A stretch of 64,000 nt of DNA. It comes from Acidimicrobiia bacterium (GTDB taxonomy: Bacteria > Actinomycetota > Acidimicrobiia > Spongiisociales > Spongiisociaceae). The DNA lies in NCBI GenBank assembly GCA_009841105.1, contig VXMM01000002.1:1-64000 (forward strand), in the 5' to 3' direction. Each line of letters begins with the position of its first letter. The first letter of the stretch is position 1. This document shows positions 26,980-39,727 of this stretch, one piece after another. Under the pieces are notes generated by a model. That model was not told the origin of the DNA and ran no database searches. It saw only the letters and a list, made by a program, of their open reading frames with translations. Made by a program: the position numbers and the translations under genes.

Positions 26980-27870
26980 TCAGTCCTGGCCGACCCCGTA
27001 CAACCGGGCGGCGTTGTCGCCCAGGTATGCGTCAATGTCCGCGTCGGTCAACTCCGGCAACCCCGGGGCGATGTTCAGTTCCCTGGCCAGCCGCGGGAAG
27101 GACTTGATGTAGGGCACATCCTCACGGCAGTCGAAGTTGTCGGTGCCCCACAGGCACTTGTCCAGCACCATGAAGTGCTTGGCGTACTTGAGGAACCGCA
27201 CGTTGGTCTCGAGCGGTTGCAGGAAACCCCACCAGCCGGTACCGGCGTACATGTTGGGGTTCTTCAGCATCATCATCACTACTTCCTCGTAATAGTTCTC
27301 CCCGGCGTGCACCACGATCAGCTTCAACTCAGGGATGCGTACCGCCACGTCGTCCAGCAGGAGAGGATGCTGGAGAGCCAGCCGGCCGAAGCCCGACCAG
27401 CCGGTGTGGATCTGGATGATCATGCCCAACTCGGCAGCCTTGTCGTATATCGGCATGAGGCGCTCGTCGTTGAGAGCGATCCCGTAGCTGGGCGCCGGCG
27501 TCATCTTCATGCCGACTCCCCCCATGGCGGTGATCTCCTCCATCTCCCGGAGGGATTTCACGCCACCGAGCAGGTCGACGCTGCCCATCGGGATCAGGCG
27601 ATCGGGGAACTTGGCACACTCCGAGACCACCCACTCGGTCGGCACGTGAGTGTTGAGGCGTGGCACCTTCACGGAGTGGCAGACGGCCATGTCGACCCCC
27701 GCCTCGTCCATGATCTCCACCATCTGCTCGGCGTTGGTCCCCTTCGTGAGCCCGGTCTTCGTACCGAGGCCCCGGGCGGCCCAGCCGGCCTTGTACATGG
27801 CATCATCCATGATGTCCTGGTCCCCCCAATGCTCCGGCTTCGACAGCCAGACATGCGTATCGATGATCAT
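26980..27870 (-). CDS. Amidohydrolase-2 (ACMSD-like) family protein
   Basis: 296-residue TIM-barrel metal hydrolase/decarboxylase. The N-terminal motif is DTHVWLS, where most relatives have HxH, so the second His is Trp. Other ligands are visible: His in IIQIHTG, His in IVVHAGEN and Asp in CLWGTDNFD. The family decarboxylates or hydrolyses aromatic and carboxylated compounds. The missing His may mean a mononuclear site held by fewer ligands. It is upstream of the DSD1-like gene in a two-gene unit and divergent from the second CocE/NonD hydrolase. Confidence 0.83.
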   Translation of the reverse strand: MIIDTHVWLSKPEHWGDQDIMDDAMYKAGWAARGLGTKTGLTKGTNAEQMVEIMDEAGVDMAVCHSVKVPRLNTHVPTEWVVSECAKFPDRLIPMGSVDLLGGVKSLREMEEITAMGGVGMKMTPAPSYGIALNDERLMPIYDKAAELGMIIQIHTGWSGFGRLALQHPLLLDDVAVRIPELKLIVVHAGENYYEEVVMMMLKNPNMYAGTGWWGFLQPLETNVRFLKYAKHFMVLDKCLWGTDNFDCREDVPYIKSFPRLARELNIAPGLPELTDADIDAYLGDNAARLYGVGQD

Positions 27871-28012
27871 CCCGACCTCTCCATCCTCGGCCCGTGCGGT
27901 CTCCCATCACCGTACACCCGTAGCGGCATCCTCGCCACTGCCTTGAGAGGCCCGGCTACCGTTGAGCGCGGCGTGGAAGGGGTCGCCCGGCCGCTGTCCG
28001 GAGGGAGGCGAG

Positions 28013-29713
28013 ATGAGTGCCATACAGGAGGTTCGGGCCGGGGTGTCGGTGATGCTCGACCTGGCGGTGCCGATGCAGGACGGGGTCAACCTGTCGGCCG
28101 ACGTCTACCTCCCGGCTGGCGACGGGCCCTTCCCAACCCTCCTGTGCCGCACGAAATACGGCAAGCAGAGCGGCGAGGTGTGTACCGACCTCGCCTACTT
28201 GCAGGAATGGGTGCCTCGCTTCCTCGGAGGCGGATACGCGGCGGTGATGCAGGACTGCCGGGGACGTTACGACTCGGGTGGCGAATTCGTTCCCTACATC
28301 CACGAAGCTTCCGACGGGGCCGACACGCTGGCATGGCTGGCCTCCCAGCCCTGGTGCGACGGCAACATCGGCATGTTCGGGCAGTCCTACGTCGCCTTCA
28401 CCCAACTGCAGGCGGCCCTGTCCGGCCACCCCTCGCTCAGGGGCATCCTGCCGGTAGGCAACCAGGAGGACAACTTCGGGTACTTCCTGATGGACGGCGG
28501 AGTCCTCCAGTTGCAGAATTTCGTGTGGGGTATCAACGCCGGTCGGCGGACCATGAACTGCACCAGCTTCGAATTCCTCGACGTGGAGGCGCTGTACCGT
28601 CACATGCCACTGAAAGGAGCCGTGTCAGGCATCTTCCGGCCCGCGTACTGGGGATTTCTGGACCATCCCACCTTCGACGAGTCGTGGCAGACCTACGGAT
28701 TGAAGGACAAGTACGGGATGATCGAGACGCCCGCCCACTTCGTCACCGGCTGGTACGACAACCTATCACGCGAGGTCTTCAAGGCCTACACCGGCCTCAA
28801 GCGAGGGGGAGGATCCGCGGAGGCGCGTGACCTGACCCGGATCATCATCGGCCCGTGGTCGCACGACCTCGACCGGGCCGACCGCAACGGCGACATCGAC
28901 CTCGGGCCCGGCGTGCAGTTCGACCTACCCGGCCTCCACCTCAACTGGTACGACCGCCGACTCAAGGGCATCGACAACGGCGCGGACAGGGAGCCGCCGG
29001 TGAGGATCTACGTGATGGGCGACGCCGAGTGGCGCAGCGAGAACGAGTGGCCCCTGGCGCGCACCGACTACCGACGCCTCTACCTGCACGGCGGAGGCGA
29101 CGCCCGCTCGCTCTCCGGAACCGGAAGCGCGTCCTTCGACCCTCCGGCCGACGAACCGGCCGATCGCTTCGTGTACGACCCTGAGAACCCGGTTCCCACC
29201 CTCGGAGGATGCGACGTGATGCTCGATAACGCCGGGCCCAAGGACCGCTCCAAGCTGCACGAGCGAACCGATGTCCTCGTGTACACCAGCAAGCCGCTCG
29301 ACGGCGACCTGGAGGTCACCGGCCCCGTCACGATGACCCTCTACGCCGCCAGTTCGGCGCCCGACACGGACTTCACCGCCACCCTCTGCGACGTCCATCC
29401 GGACGGCCGCGCCATCATCGTGTGCGAGGGCATCCGCCGGGCTCGCTACCGCGACTCGGTTACCGACCCGGCACTCATGGAGCCGGGCACCCCGTACGAG
29501 TTCACCATCGACATGTGGCAGACCAGCCAGGTGTTCAAGGCCGGCCACCGGCTCCGGGTGGAGGTGTCGAGCAGCAACTTCCCGCGCTTCGACCGCAACC
29601 CCAACATGGGTGGTGAACTCTGGAACGAGACCTCGATGCAACCCGCCACCCAGACGGTGTTCCATGACCGGGGCCGGCCCAGCCACGTGCTCCTACCTGT
29701 CATCCCGCGTTGA
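28013..29713 (+). CDS. CocE/NonD-family hydrolase, copy 2
   Basis: About 566 residues, paralogous along its length to the hydrolase at 22.0-23.7 kb (shared QDCRGRYDSGG, QPWCDGNIGMFG, AGHRLRVEVSSSNFPRFD). The nucleophile region is MFGQSYVAFTQ: Ser is kept, but the second Gly of GxSYxG is Ala. The start is the ATG after GAGGGAGG (28001-28008, 4-nt spacer), giving SAIQEVRAGVSVMLDLAVP; the frame is open further upstream but lies before the ribosome site. Its stop overlaps a TTG that opens the next small frame. Confidence 0.9.
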   Translation: MSAIQEVRAGVSVMLDLAVPMQDGVNLSADVYLPAGDGPFPTLLCRTKYGKQSGEVCTDLAYLQEWVPRFLGGGYAAVMQDCRGRYDSGGEFVPYIHEASDGADTLAWLASQPWCDGNIGMFGQSYVAFTQLQAALSGHPSLRGILPVGNQEDNFGYFLMDGGVLQLQNFVWGINAGRRTMNCTSFEFLDVEALYRHMPLKGAVSGIFRPAYWGFLDHPTFDESWQTYGLKDKYGMIETPAHFVTGWYDNLSREVFKAYTGLKRGGGSAEARDLTRIIIGPWSHDLDRADRNGDIDLGPGVQFDLPGLHLNWYDRRLKGIDNGADREPPVRIYVMGDAEWRSENEWPLARTDYRRLYLHGGGDARSLSGTGSASFDPPADEPADRFVYDPENPVPTLGGCDVMLDNAGPKDRSKLHERTDVLVYTSKPLDGDLEVTGPVTMTLYAASSAPDTDFTATLCDVHPDGRAIIVCEGIRRARYRDSVTDPALMEPGTPYEFTIDMWQTSQVFKAGHRLRVEVSSSNFPRFDRNPNMGGELWNETSMQPATQTVFHDRGRPSHVLLPVIPR

Positions 29714-30167
29714 GGACCGCCCGTCTCACCCTCTTGACACTGGCCGCCGTCGTCCTGTCCTCGGGATGTGACGGCACGGTGACCGAGGCCGAGCATCCGA
29801 CATCCACCACCCTCATCGAGGTCGAGGATTCGACTTCTACCACCAGCAAGGTCGAGGAATGCTCCTGGTGTCCGGCGACGGACACTTCAGCAACCACGGT
29901 GGGGCGACCGGCATCCCAGTCGCCCGACCTGATGGATCGCCTGGCGTCCGAGACCGCCGGTACTGCCTTCGCCGGCCTGACCGAGGACGAGGTTCGCTCC
30001 GACATCTCCGGTATCTGCGGCGCCGGCGAGGGCGGCGCCTCCCGCCAGGGGGCGGCTGCCGAGATGCCCGACACCGGGCCACGCGTATGGAGATGGACCA
30101 ATCGGCGCCCGGAGTGGCATCCTACGCCCAGCTACTGGAGACCGAGGCGGACCGCCGCTGCGCCTGA
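29710..30167 (+). CDS. Small putative lipoprotein, probably frameshifted
   Basis: A TTG overlapping the hydrolase stop opens a lipoprotein signal (LTLLTLAAVVLSSGC, lipobox SSGC) and a Thr-rich linker (STTLIEVEDSTSTTSK) as in other lipoproteins here. The reading stays protein-like to about 30050 (AFAGLTEDEVRSDISGICG). After that the frame becomes Arg/His/Pro-rich and runs 200 nt into the next gene. The neighbouring frame instead gives SAPGVASYAQLLETEADRRC and stops at 30167. A frameshift near 30060-30090 would join the two into a sensible small lipoprotein. I do not recognise the family. Confidence 0.4.
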
Positions 30168-30225
30168 CCGGGCCCATCAAGAACACCAACGTCATGGGTT
30201 GGATGTCGAGATCGGCCGGAGACAA

Positions 30226-30268
30226 CATGCATGCGGGCAGCATGTATGCACGGTAAAGTATGCATACT
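30226..30268. repeat. Cluster of CATGCATG-type palindromes over the MNT gene start
   Basis: Three related elements occur in 43 nt: CATGCATG at 30226-30233, GCATGTATGCA at 30240-30250 (near-palindrome) and the perfect 12-nt palindrome AGTATGCATACT at 30257-30268, which contains the first ATG of the nucleotidyltransferase gene. The arrangement looks like an operator for autoregulation of the pair downstream. Confidence 0.55.
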
Positions 30269-30865
30269 ATGGACTTGACTCATCCGATCAGGACGCTCGC
30301 GCCCGGCCTCACCGGCGCCGTGCTAGAGGTCTTGGCGCGGACCCCCCGCCCGCTCAGCGGCCGAGCGGTACAAAGGCGTGTCTCGAGGCCTGCCAGTCAG
30401 GCCGGTGTCCAAAGAGCCCTGGACAGGTTGGCGGACACAGGCCTGGTGAGACAGATTAGCGTGGGTCGTGCGGTACTTAACGAGCTCAACCGTGACCATG
30501 CCCTAGCGTCTTCGGTTCTCGAAGTCGTCGGGATGGACGAGACCGTACCGGTCAGGATTGCCGGATTGGTCAGAGCACACGCGCCCGGTGTATCGCGCGC
30601 CCTACTGTTCGGTTCCCTGGCTCGCCGGGAGGCTCGGGCGGACAGTGACGTCGACCTGCTGCTCGTTTGGCCAGACTCCATCGACCCGTCGGTCCGATGG
30701 TCCGCTGCCGCCGACATCGCGGTGGCGGTTACGCGATTGACCGGCAACCCCTGTATCCCCTTGGTCTACACCGACGACGAATACTCCGGCCTACCCGAAC
30801 GAGCCCCAGAGTTCGCCGCATCCCTGGACCGAGAAGCCATCAACCTGCTCTCGTCCGCCGCATGA
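30260..30865 (+). CDS. Winged-helix plus nucleotidyltransferase (MNT) protein
   Basis: 201 residues. The first ~75 look like a winged helix-turn-helix (GAVLEVLARTPRPLSGRAVQ, then ALDRLADTGLVRQISVG). The second part is a minimal nucleotidyltransferase: LFGSLARREARADSDVDLLL has the GSxAR and SDxDL motifs with both catalytic acidic residues. MNT proteins paired with HEPN partners act as antitoxins, often by adding AMP to the toxin. It overlaps the HEPN gene by ATGA. The start could also be the ATG three codons later. The fused winged helix may bind the palindromes at its own promoter. Confidence 0.85.
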   Translation: MHTMDLTHPIRTLAPGLTGAVLEVLARTPRPLSGRAVQRRVSRPASQAGVQRALDRLADTGLVRQISVGRAVLNELNRDHALASSVLEVVGMDETVPVRIAGLVRAHAPGVSRALLFGSLARREARADSDVDLLLVWPDSIDPSVRWSAAADIAVAVTRLTGNPCIPLVYTDDEYSGLPERAPEFAASLDREAINLLSSAA

Positions 30866-31266
30866 CACGGGGCGCCGGCCGGCGGGCGGCATGTGATGAC
30901 GCCTTCGGCGATGCTCGCCTGAAGCAGGCCGAGGCGTTCGCCCTATCCGCCGGCCTCGATCCTCTGTCGGATGATGGTCCTACCCGCTCGGTGGCGGTGA
31001 GCAATGCCGTCCTTGCCGGAATCGCCGCGGCCGATTCGATATGTTGCCGAACCCTCAGGAAGCGCTCGGCCAGCGGTAACCACGCCGACGCCGTCGACCT
31101 ATTGAAGCAAGCCCCCGGGAAGGCCCCAGACGCCGCTGTCCACTTGATGATCCTGATAGGCGTGAAGGGCATGGCCCAGTACGAGGCTCGGAACCCGTCG
31201 GTCTCGGACACGAAGCGGGCGTTGCGGGCTATGGGGGCACTGATACGAATCGCTCGCGCCATCTGA
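30862..31266 (+). CDS. HEPN-domain protein (partner of MNT)
   Basis: 134 residues, mostly helical. The block SNAVLAGIAAADSICC followed by RSASGNHADAVDLL matches HEPN partners of actinobacterial nucleotidyltransferases; R-x5-H is the likely RNase motif. The C-terminal half (SVSDTKRALRAMGALIRIA) is helical and typical. HEPN toxins cleave RNA. The start ATG overlaps the MNT stop (ATGA), so translation is coupled. Confidence 0.78.
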   Translation: MTRGAGRRAACDDAFGDARLKQAEAFALSAGLDPLSDDGPTRSVAVSNAVLAGIAAADSICCRTLRKRSASGNHADAVDLLKQAPGKAPDAAVHLMILIGVKGMAQYEARNPSVSDTKRALRAMGALIRIARAI

Positions 31267-31309
31267 ACCTGCGGACTGGTCCGGGCTCGGTAACCACAAG
31301 GCGGGTCGA

Positions 31310-34954
<3,645 letters not shown>

Positions 34955-35000
34955 CCGAGCGACCGCGCTCCGGGGCTGGCTACGTTCGGTTGGATACCAC

Positions 35001-36077
35001 TCATCGACCGTTGGCAGGAGTCAGAATGCGCCTGGGGTTCTCGACCAGCATGTTGTGTATCTGCGTTTCGGTCACCCCCAGGGTGCGTAGCAAAGGTACC
35101 GCCCATTCGAGCACCAGCGAGTAGCCGGACCCGCCGTAGCGCTTCCAGAGCATCCGCACACCGATGTCCTGCGCCATCACGATCTGGCGGTCATAGCCCT
35201 CATGGCACAGGGCAGCGATGGCGTTCACTCGTTCGATATCGCTGGGCATGCGGCACCCTCCCAGGAACCCGGGCAAGTTGGTGCCTTCGTACCCGAAGGT
35301 GTCGTAGGAGATCGTGATTCCCCGGTCCAGCAGTCTGCGGTGGTAGTCGAGGTGGTCAAGGCTGAGATCGCAGTGGCTCAGGTAGAAGCTGCCCAGATCG
35401 GCGCCCTCCTGCTCGATCAGATCGACGTAGGCCTCCCCCACCGTGGCAATGCCGCCCCGGACGGCGTCGAATATCGAGGGATGGATGGTGAAGCCCACCC
35501 CGGTCCTGATCTGCGCCCGGCAGGCCGCCCGCAGTATCCTCTCCTCCTCCGGATGGTAGGGCAGGGGATCCTCCGAGCAGGCGCACTCTCCTATGGACCC
35601 GGCCTTGATCCCGGTCCCGTCTATTCCCTCTTCTATCTCGGTCACCATCAGGTCGGCGATCTGGTCGGTGGTCATCTTCGCCACCCAGGGAGGGTGCATG
35701 GCGTGCTTGTAGAAACCGGTGGTGGTGATGATGTTCAGGCCGGTCGCCTCGGCGATCCGCCGGAGGGCCTCCGGATCCCGGTTGAGGCCCACCCCCGTGT
35801 TGTCGACCACCGTCCTGCCGCCATGTGCGACGAAGTGGCCGAGTTCCTCCGCAGCGATCCCTTCGTCGTCGAGCGAGAAGTTCTGCCGGTTGGGCGCCCC
35901 TCTACGGAGGGCGCCCAGAATGTCGATGGTGATCGGCAGATCCCAGTACGGGAAGTCGGCGTCCTCCTGATCCGCGTCCAGGGCGGGCTCGCCACCGGAG
36001 TACACATGCTCGTGAAGCAACACGATGCCCAGGTCGTCCGGGTGTATCGGTCCGGTAACCGTTTGAATCAAGTTCAT
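35001..36077 (-). CDS. Phosphotriesterase-family (PHP-like) metal hydrolase, copy 4
   Basis: 358 residues. Ligands: HEH in LLHEHVYSGG, bridging Glu in SIGECACSED, His in FTIHPSIF, His in YLSHCDLS and Asp in VMAQDIGVR. The residue before the Asp is Gln where the other copies have His (SHD/AHD). The C-terminal ENPRRIL is conserved. It is followed by the second fused hydantoinase, the same pairing of hydrolase families as in the operon at 13-18 kb. Confidence 0.9.
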   Translation of the reverse strand: MNLIQTVTGPIHPDDLGIVLLHEHVYSGGEPALDADQEDADFPYWDLPITIDILGALRRGAPNRQNFSLDDEGIAAEELGHFVAHGGRTVVDNTGVGLNRDPEALRRIAEATGLNIITTTGFYKHAMHPPWVAKMTTDQIADLMVTEIEEGIDGTGIKAGSIGECACSEDPLPYHPEEERILRAACRAQIRTGVGFTIHPSIFDAVRGGIATVGEAYVDLIEQEGADLGSFYLSHCDLSLDHLDYHRRLLDRGITISYDTFGYEGTNLPGFLGGCRMPSDIERVNAIAALCHEGYDRQIVMAQDIGVRMLWKRYGGSGYSLVLEWAVPLLRTLGVTETQIHNMLVENPRRILTPANGR

Positions 36078-36284
36078 AAGCCCGAGCCTTTGTGGTCCAG
36101 CCCTGATCTTATCGGTCGAACACGGCGCGCGACATGCGGTCCGGTCCTCGGCGACTGGCTCGGGTCACACGGCCGAAAACCAGTTGAAGGACCATCTGAC
36201 CTGGGTTAACCTCGAACAAGTGTCCGATTCCCGTCATCGAGGTCAATCGACCAGGAGTCGTGACCGGAGAGGGAGGAGAAGGCC

Positions 36285-37646
36285 GTGGTTGCTAGAAGTA
36301 GGAGAGAGTTCCTAAAGGCCTCCCTCCAGATCGGCGGAGGATTGGCCGTGTTTGGATTGGCGGCCTGTGGCGACGACGAACCGGCGGCCACTACATCCCC
36401 GCCCACGACGGCGGCGGCTACGACAGCCGCTCCGACCACTATGGGCAAGGAACCGGTCACTATCACGATCCTCACCGCCGACCAGTCGGCCGTACAGTTC
36501 TTCACCGACATCGGCCCGGACTTCGCCGCAATGCACCCGGAGTACGACATCACGTTCGATATCCCGGCCGAGCAACCGGCCGAGGTACGGCAGCGGGTTC
36601 TGGACCAGTTGGCAGCCGGTGAGAAGATCGCTGACAGCACCGATCTCGACAGCGAGGACACGTGGAATTCGGCTCTGGCGGCCGGTCTCCACGAGTCGGG
36701 TCTGTACGACTTCACCGACGCCGCCCAGCCCTGGGTGGACCAGATCGCGGGGGGCATGCGCGAGGGCAAGTTCAAGGGCCGCTATTACGGCATTCCCGGA
36801 CTCCTCTCGGCGGTCACCTACTACTACCGAGCCGATCTCTTCGAGCAGGCCGGGATAAGTGCGGACTTCGCGTCCTGGGACGACTTCATCGAGGGCGGCA
36901 AGAAGCTCAAGGCTGCCACCGGCGCCAACATCATGATCATCGAGGACAGCACCTCGAGGCACTTCAACTACATGATGCCGCACGCTGGCGGGAACGTCTT
37001 CGACGAGGAAGGGGCCGTCAATCTCGACGCTCCCGAGAATCTGGAGGCGCTCGAGACCCTTGTCCGGATGGTTCGCGAGGACATCGCCTTCACGACCAGC
37101 GAGTTCTACGGAGCCGGGACATTCGAGGCCTACCGCGATGACACCATCGGCGGTGCCTACATGCCCAACTGGTACGGCGACCTGCTGCTGCCCCCGAACC
37201 TGCCGGAGCACCAGGGCAAGTTCAAGATGGCGCCGCCCCCGAAGTTCGAGGCCGGCTACACGAGCGCGCGGGGTGGAGCTCCCATCTACCCGGTCCTGGC
37301 CGGACCGCACCAGGAGTTGGTGTTCGACTTCCTCGCCTTCGGGTTCCTGTCGGTGGAGAACAACGTCAAGCGGTTCGAGGACTTCGCGACGCCGCCCATG
37401 AACCTGGCGGCCTACGATGATCCGGCCCTGGCAGACGCGGTACATCCGTACCTGGAACAGCCCGTGGCTCCGGTCTACACGGCGATGATCGAGAACTTCG
37501 CCACCGTCAACACCCATCCGCTTCTCATCCGGGCCTTGGACCATCTCACCACCAACACGGTGCCGCCCGTACTGGCGGGGGACAAGGAACCGGCAGCCGC
37601 CCTCAAGGAGGCCGCTGACGCCATCCGGGCCATGGCCGGTGAGTAA
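36285..37646 (+). CDS. ABC transporter sugar-binding protein (family 1), Tat lipoprotein
   Basis: 453 residues. The N-terminus has a twin-arginine motif (SRREFLKAS) followed by a hydrophobic stretch and an LAAC lipobox, so it is probably exported folded by Tat and lipid-anchored. A TTAAPTT linker follows. The mature part (YYGIPGLLSAVTYYYRADLFEQAGI and WDDFIEGGKKLKAATG) is typical of carbohydrate-binding family 1 proteins. GTG start with GGGAGGAG upstream. Two sugar-type permeases follow; no ATPase is near. Confidence 0.9.
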   Translation: MVARSRREFLKASLQIGGGLAVFGLAACGDDEPAATTSPPTTAAATTAAPTTMGKEPVTITILTADQSAVQFFTDIGPDFAAMHPEYDITFDIPAEQPAEVRQRVLDQLAAGEKIADSTDLDSEDTWNSALAAGLHESGLYDFTDAAQPWVDQIAGGMREGKFKGRYYGIPGLLSAVTYYYRADLFEQAGISADFASWDDFIEGGKKLKAATGANIMIIEDSTSRHFNYMMPHAGGNVFDEEGAVNLDAPENLEALETLVRMVREDIAFTTSEFYGAGTFEAYRDDTIGGAYMPNWYGDLLLPPNLPEHQGKFKMAPPPKFEAGYTSARGGAPIYPVLAGPHQELVFDFLAFGFLSVENNVKRFEDFATPPMNLAAYDDPALADAVHPYLEQPVAPVYTAMIENFATVNTHPLLIRALDHLTTNTVPPVLAGDKEPAAALKEAADAIRAMAGE

Positions 37647-37791
37647 TTGACACGACACCGCAATCCATATCACAGATAGCGGCGCATACGACAACTTGCT
37701 CCGGTGATGAAGTAGTGGGCTGAGCTGCCGCCGGTTCACAGCTAACAACCGTTGCCCTGTGGCGGCCGCCCTACATCGCCGAGCGCTGAGA

Positions 37792-38781
37792 ATGGAGCCG
37801 GCCCTGAGCGTGGAATCCCGATCTGATCCATCACGTGCACGCTCGGGGCACTTCGTGCGGGGATCGCGTGAGTCGCGATTCGCTCCCTACCTGTTCCTTG
37901 CGCCCTTCCTAATCCTCTTCAGCATCTTCACGATCTACCCGGCCGCGCTGGGCATCTACCTGAGCCTCACCAAGTGGACCGGCGCGGTCGGCCAGGAGCC
38001 CGAGATGATCGGCCTGGCCAACTACCGGCGCATGCTGAAAGATCCTTCCTTCATCACCTCCCTCACCAACACGGCCTGGCTGGCGATCGCCGCGGTCATC
38101 GTCATCGTCCCGACCGCACTGTTCCTGGCGATGATTCTGAACACCCACTGGATCCGACTCCGTACCTTCCTACGGACTGCGTTCTTCCTGCCGATCGGCA
38201 CCCCCACCGTGGTGATCGCCATGGTGTTCATCGTCATCTACAGCGAACACTACGGGGCGCTCAACTGGCTGCTGGGCCTGTTCGGCGTCGGCCCGTTCGA
38301 CTTCACGGGAACCCCGGCCTTCGTCAAGCCCGCCATCATCGGGCTGCTGCTGTGGCAGTGGACCTCGGTTCCGATGATCTACTTCCTGGCCGGTCTGCAG
38401 GGCATCCCGCCTTCCCTCTACGACGCCGCCCTGGTCGACGGTGCGGGACCCTGGGCATCCTTCCGTAGGGTGACGATCCCCCTGCTGCGGCCCGTGTCCC
38501 TCCTGGTATTCGTCCTACTCGTCAACGACGCCATCCGCATCTTCGACCAGATATTCATCCTGCTGTTCTTCACCGGCGCTCCCTACCAGACCAGCGGGGG
38601 GCCGGGAGAGCAGGGTCTGACCCTCGTCCTCTACATGTACCGCTCGGCGTTCCGGTTCAGGGAGTTGGGCTTCGGCGCGGCGGTGGGCGTCTCGATCTTC
38701 GTGCTCGGTCTGGGGATCGCCCTCGTGCAGTTGTGGAGGTTCGGGGCGCTGAGAAAGGAGGGCGGCGGTGCCGGCAACTGA
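37792..38781 (+). CDS. ABC sugar transporter permease (MalF/UgpA type)
   Basis: About 329 residues with six transmembrane segments, the first at FAPYLFLAPFLILFSIF. The EAA loop is PPSLYDAALVDGAGPWASFRRVTIP. The start is uncertain: the ATG used here gives EPALSVESRS; a GTG 11 codons upstream is also open, and neither has a strong ribosome site. The gap of 145 nt after the binding-protein gene could hold an mRNA-processing or weak promoter element. The end overlaps the next permease by 14 nt. Confidence 0.88.
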   Translation: MEPALSVESRSDPSRARSGHFVRGSRESRFAPYLFLAPFLILFSIFTIYPAALGIYLSLTKWTGAVGQEPEMIGLANYRRMLKDPSFITSLTNTAWLAIAAVIVIVPTALFLAMILNTHWIRLRTFLRTAFFLPIGTPTVVIAMVFIVIYSEHYGALNWLLGLFGVGPFDFTGTPAFVKPAIIGLLLWQWTSVPMIYFLAGLQGIPPSLYDAALVDGAGPWASFRRVTIPLLRPVSLLVFVLLVNDAIRIFDQIFILLFFTGAPYQTSGGPGEQGLTLVLYMYRSAFRFRELGFGAAVGVSIFVLGLGIALVQLWRFGALRKEGGGAGN

Positions 38782-39658
38782 GACCGAGCGCCGCCCGGTG
38801 GCTCCTCCTGCAGGTTCGCGCGACCTGTCCCTGTACCGGAGAAGGGTCGTCCGCATACTCATCCAGGTGCTGCTGGTAGTCGCGGCGCTCGTAGCCCTTT
38901 ACCCGCTGATCTTCATGGTGTCCGGCTCCTTCAAGCGGGTGTCCGAACTCACGTCCTTGCCCCCCACGCTCATCCCGAGAGCCTTCGACCCGGGCGGTTA
39001 CGAGCAACTGGCAACGACCGGATTCCCCCGATGGTTTGTCAACAGCATCTTCGTGACCGTCCTCCGGGTGAGCCTCACGATCCTGGTGTCGTCGATGGCG
39101 GCCTTCGCGTTCGCGATCTACCGCTTTCCATTCCGGCGAACGCTGTTCATCATCGTGGTCGGGTCGCTCCTGCTGCCGTTCGAGGTGCTCTACCTGCCTC
39201 TGCTGTCGCTGATGATCGACCTGGACTGGATGAACACCTACCAGGCCTTGATCGTCCCGTTCGTCGCCAGCGGTTTCTCCGTGTTCGTGATCCACCAGTA
39301 CATGGTCAGCCTCCCGTCCGAACTCATCCAGGCGGCCCGGGTCGACGGCGCTTCGGAGTGGCGCATCTACTGGAACGTGGCCATGCCGCTGGCGCGGCCC
39401 ATCCTCGGCGCGATCAGCGTGATCCTCTTCATCCAGACCTGGAACAGCTTCTTCTGGCCGCTGATAGTCCTCCAGGACACGGACCTGTTCGTCCTACCGG
39501 TCGGCCTGACCGCCTTGCTCGCCCGGGTATTCCACGAGCAGGACATGTGGACCGCCGTCCTAGCAGGAAGCACCCTGATGACGATTCCCATGGTGATCGT
39601 CTTCCTGGTGATGCAGCGCCAGCTGGTTGCGGGCCTAACGGAAGGCTTCAAGGCCTGA
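38768..39658 (+). CDS. ABC sugar transporter permease (MalG/UgpE type)
   Basis: 296 residues. The first membrane segment is ILIQVLLVVAALVALYPLIFM, and the EAA loop is PSELIQAARVDGASEWRIYWNVAMP. GTG start, 6 nt after AAGGAGG (38755-38761), inside the end of the previous gene. With the binding protein and the other permease it forms a carbohydrate importer; the ATPase must come from elsewhere, as happens with shared MsmX-type ATPases. Confidence 0.9.
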   Translation: MPATETERRPVAPPAGSRDLSLYRRRVVRILIQVLLVVAALVALYPLIFMVSGSFKRVSELTSLPPTLIPRAFDPGGYEQLATTGFPRWFVNSIFVTVLRVSLTILVSSMAAFAFAIYRFPFRRTLFIIVVGSLLLPFEVLYLPLLSLMIDLDWMNTYQALIVPFVASGFSVFVIHQYMVSLPSELIQAARVDGASEWRIYWNVAMPLARPILGAISVILFIQTWNSFFWPLIVLQDTDLFVLPVGLTALLARVFHEQDMWTAVLAGSTLMTIPMVIVFLVMQRQLVAGLTEGFKA

Positions 39659-39727
39659 GCAGCAATCCCTAGTCCGGCTTCGATCCACCCCACAGACTTC
39701 GCCCATGAGGGTTTGGGGCCAATGCAG

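Noticed and set aside
26908-28012. Open plus-strand frame antisense to the amidohydrolase running into the second CocE hydrolase region
   Set aside because: Low-complexity translation typical of high-GC antisense frames; the sense genes have clear motifs.
37647-37680. TTGACA just after the sugar-binding protein stop as a promoter for the permeases
   Set aside because: No acceptable -10 box at 16-18 nt; the permeases are likely read through from the upstream gene.
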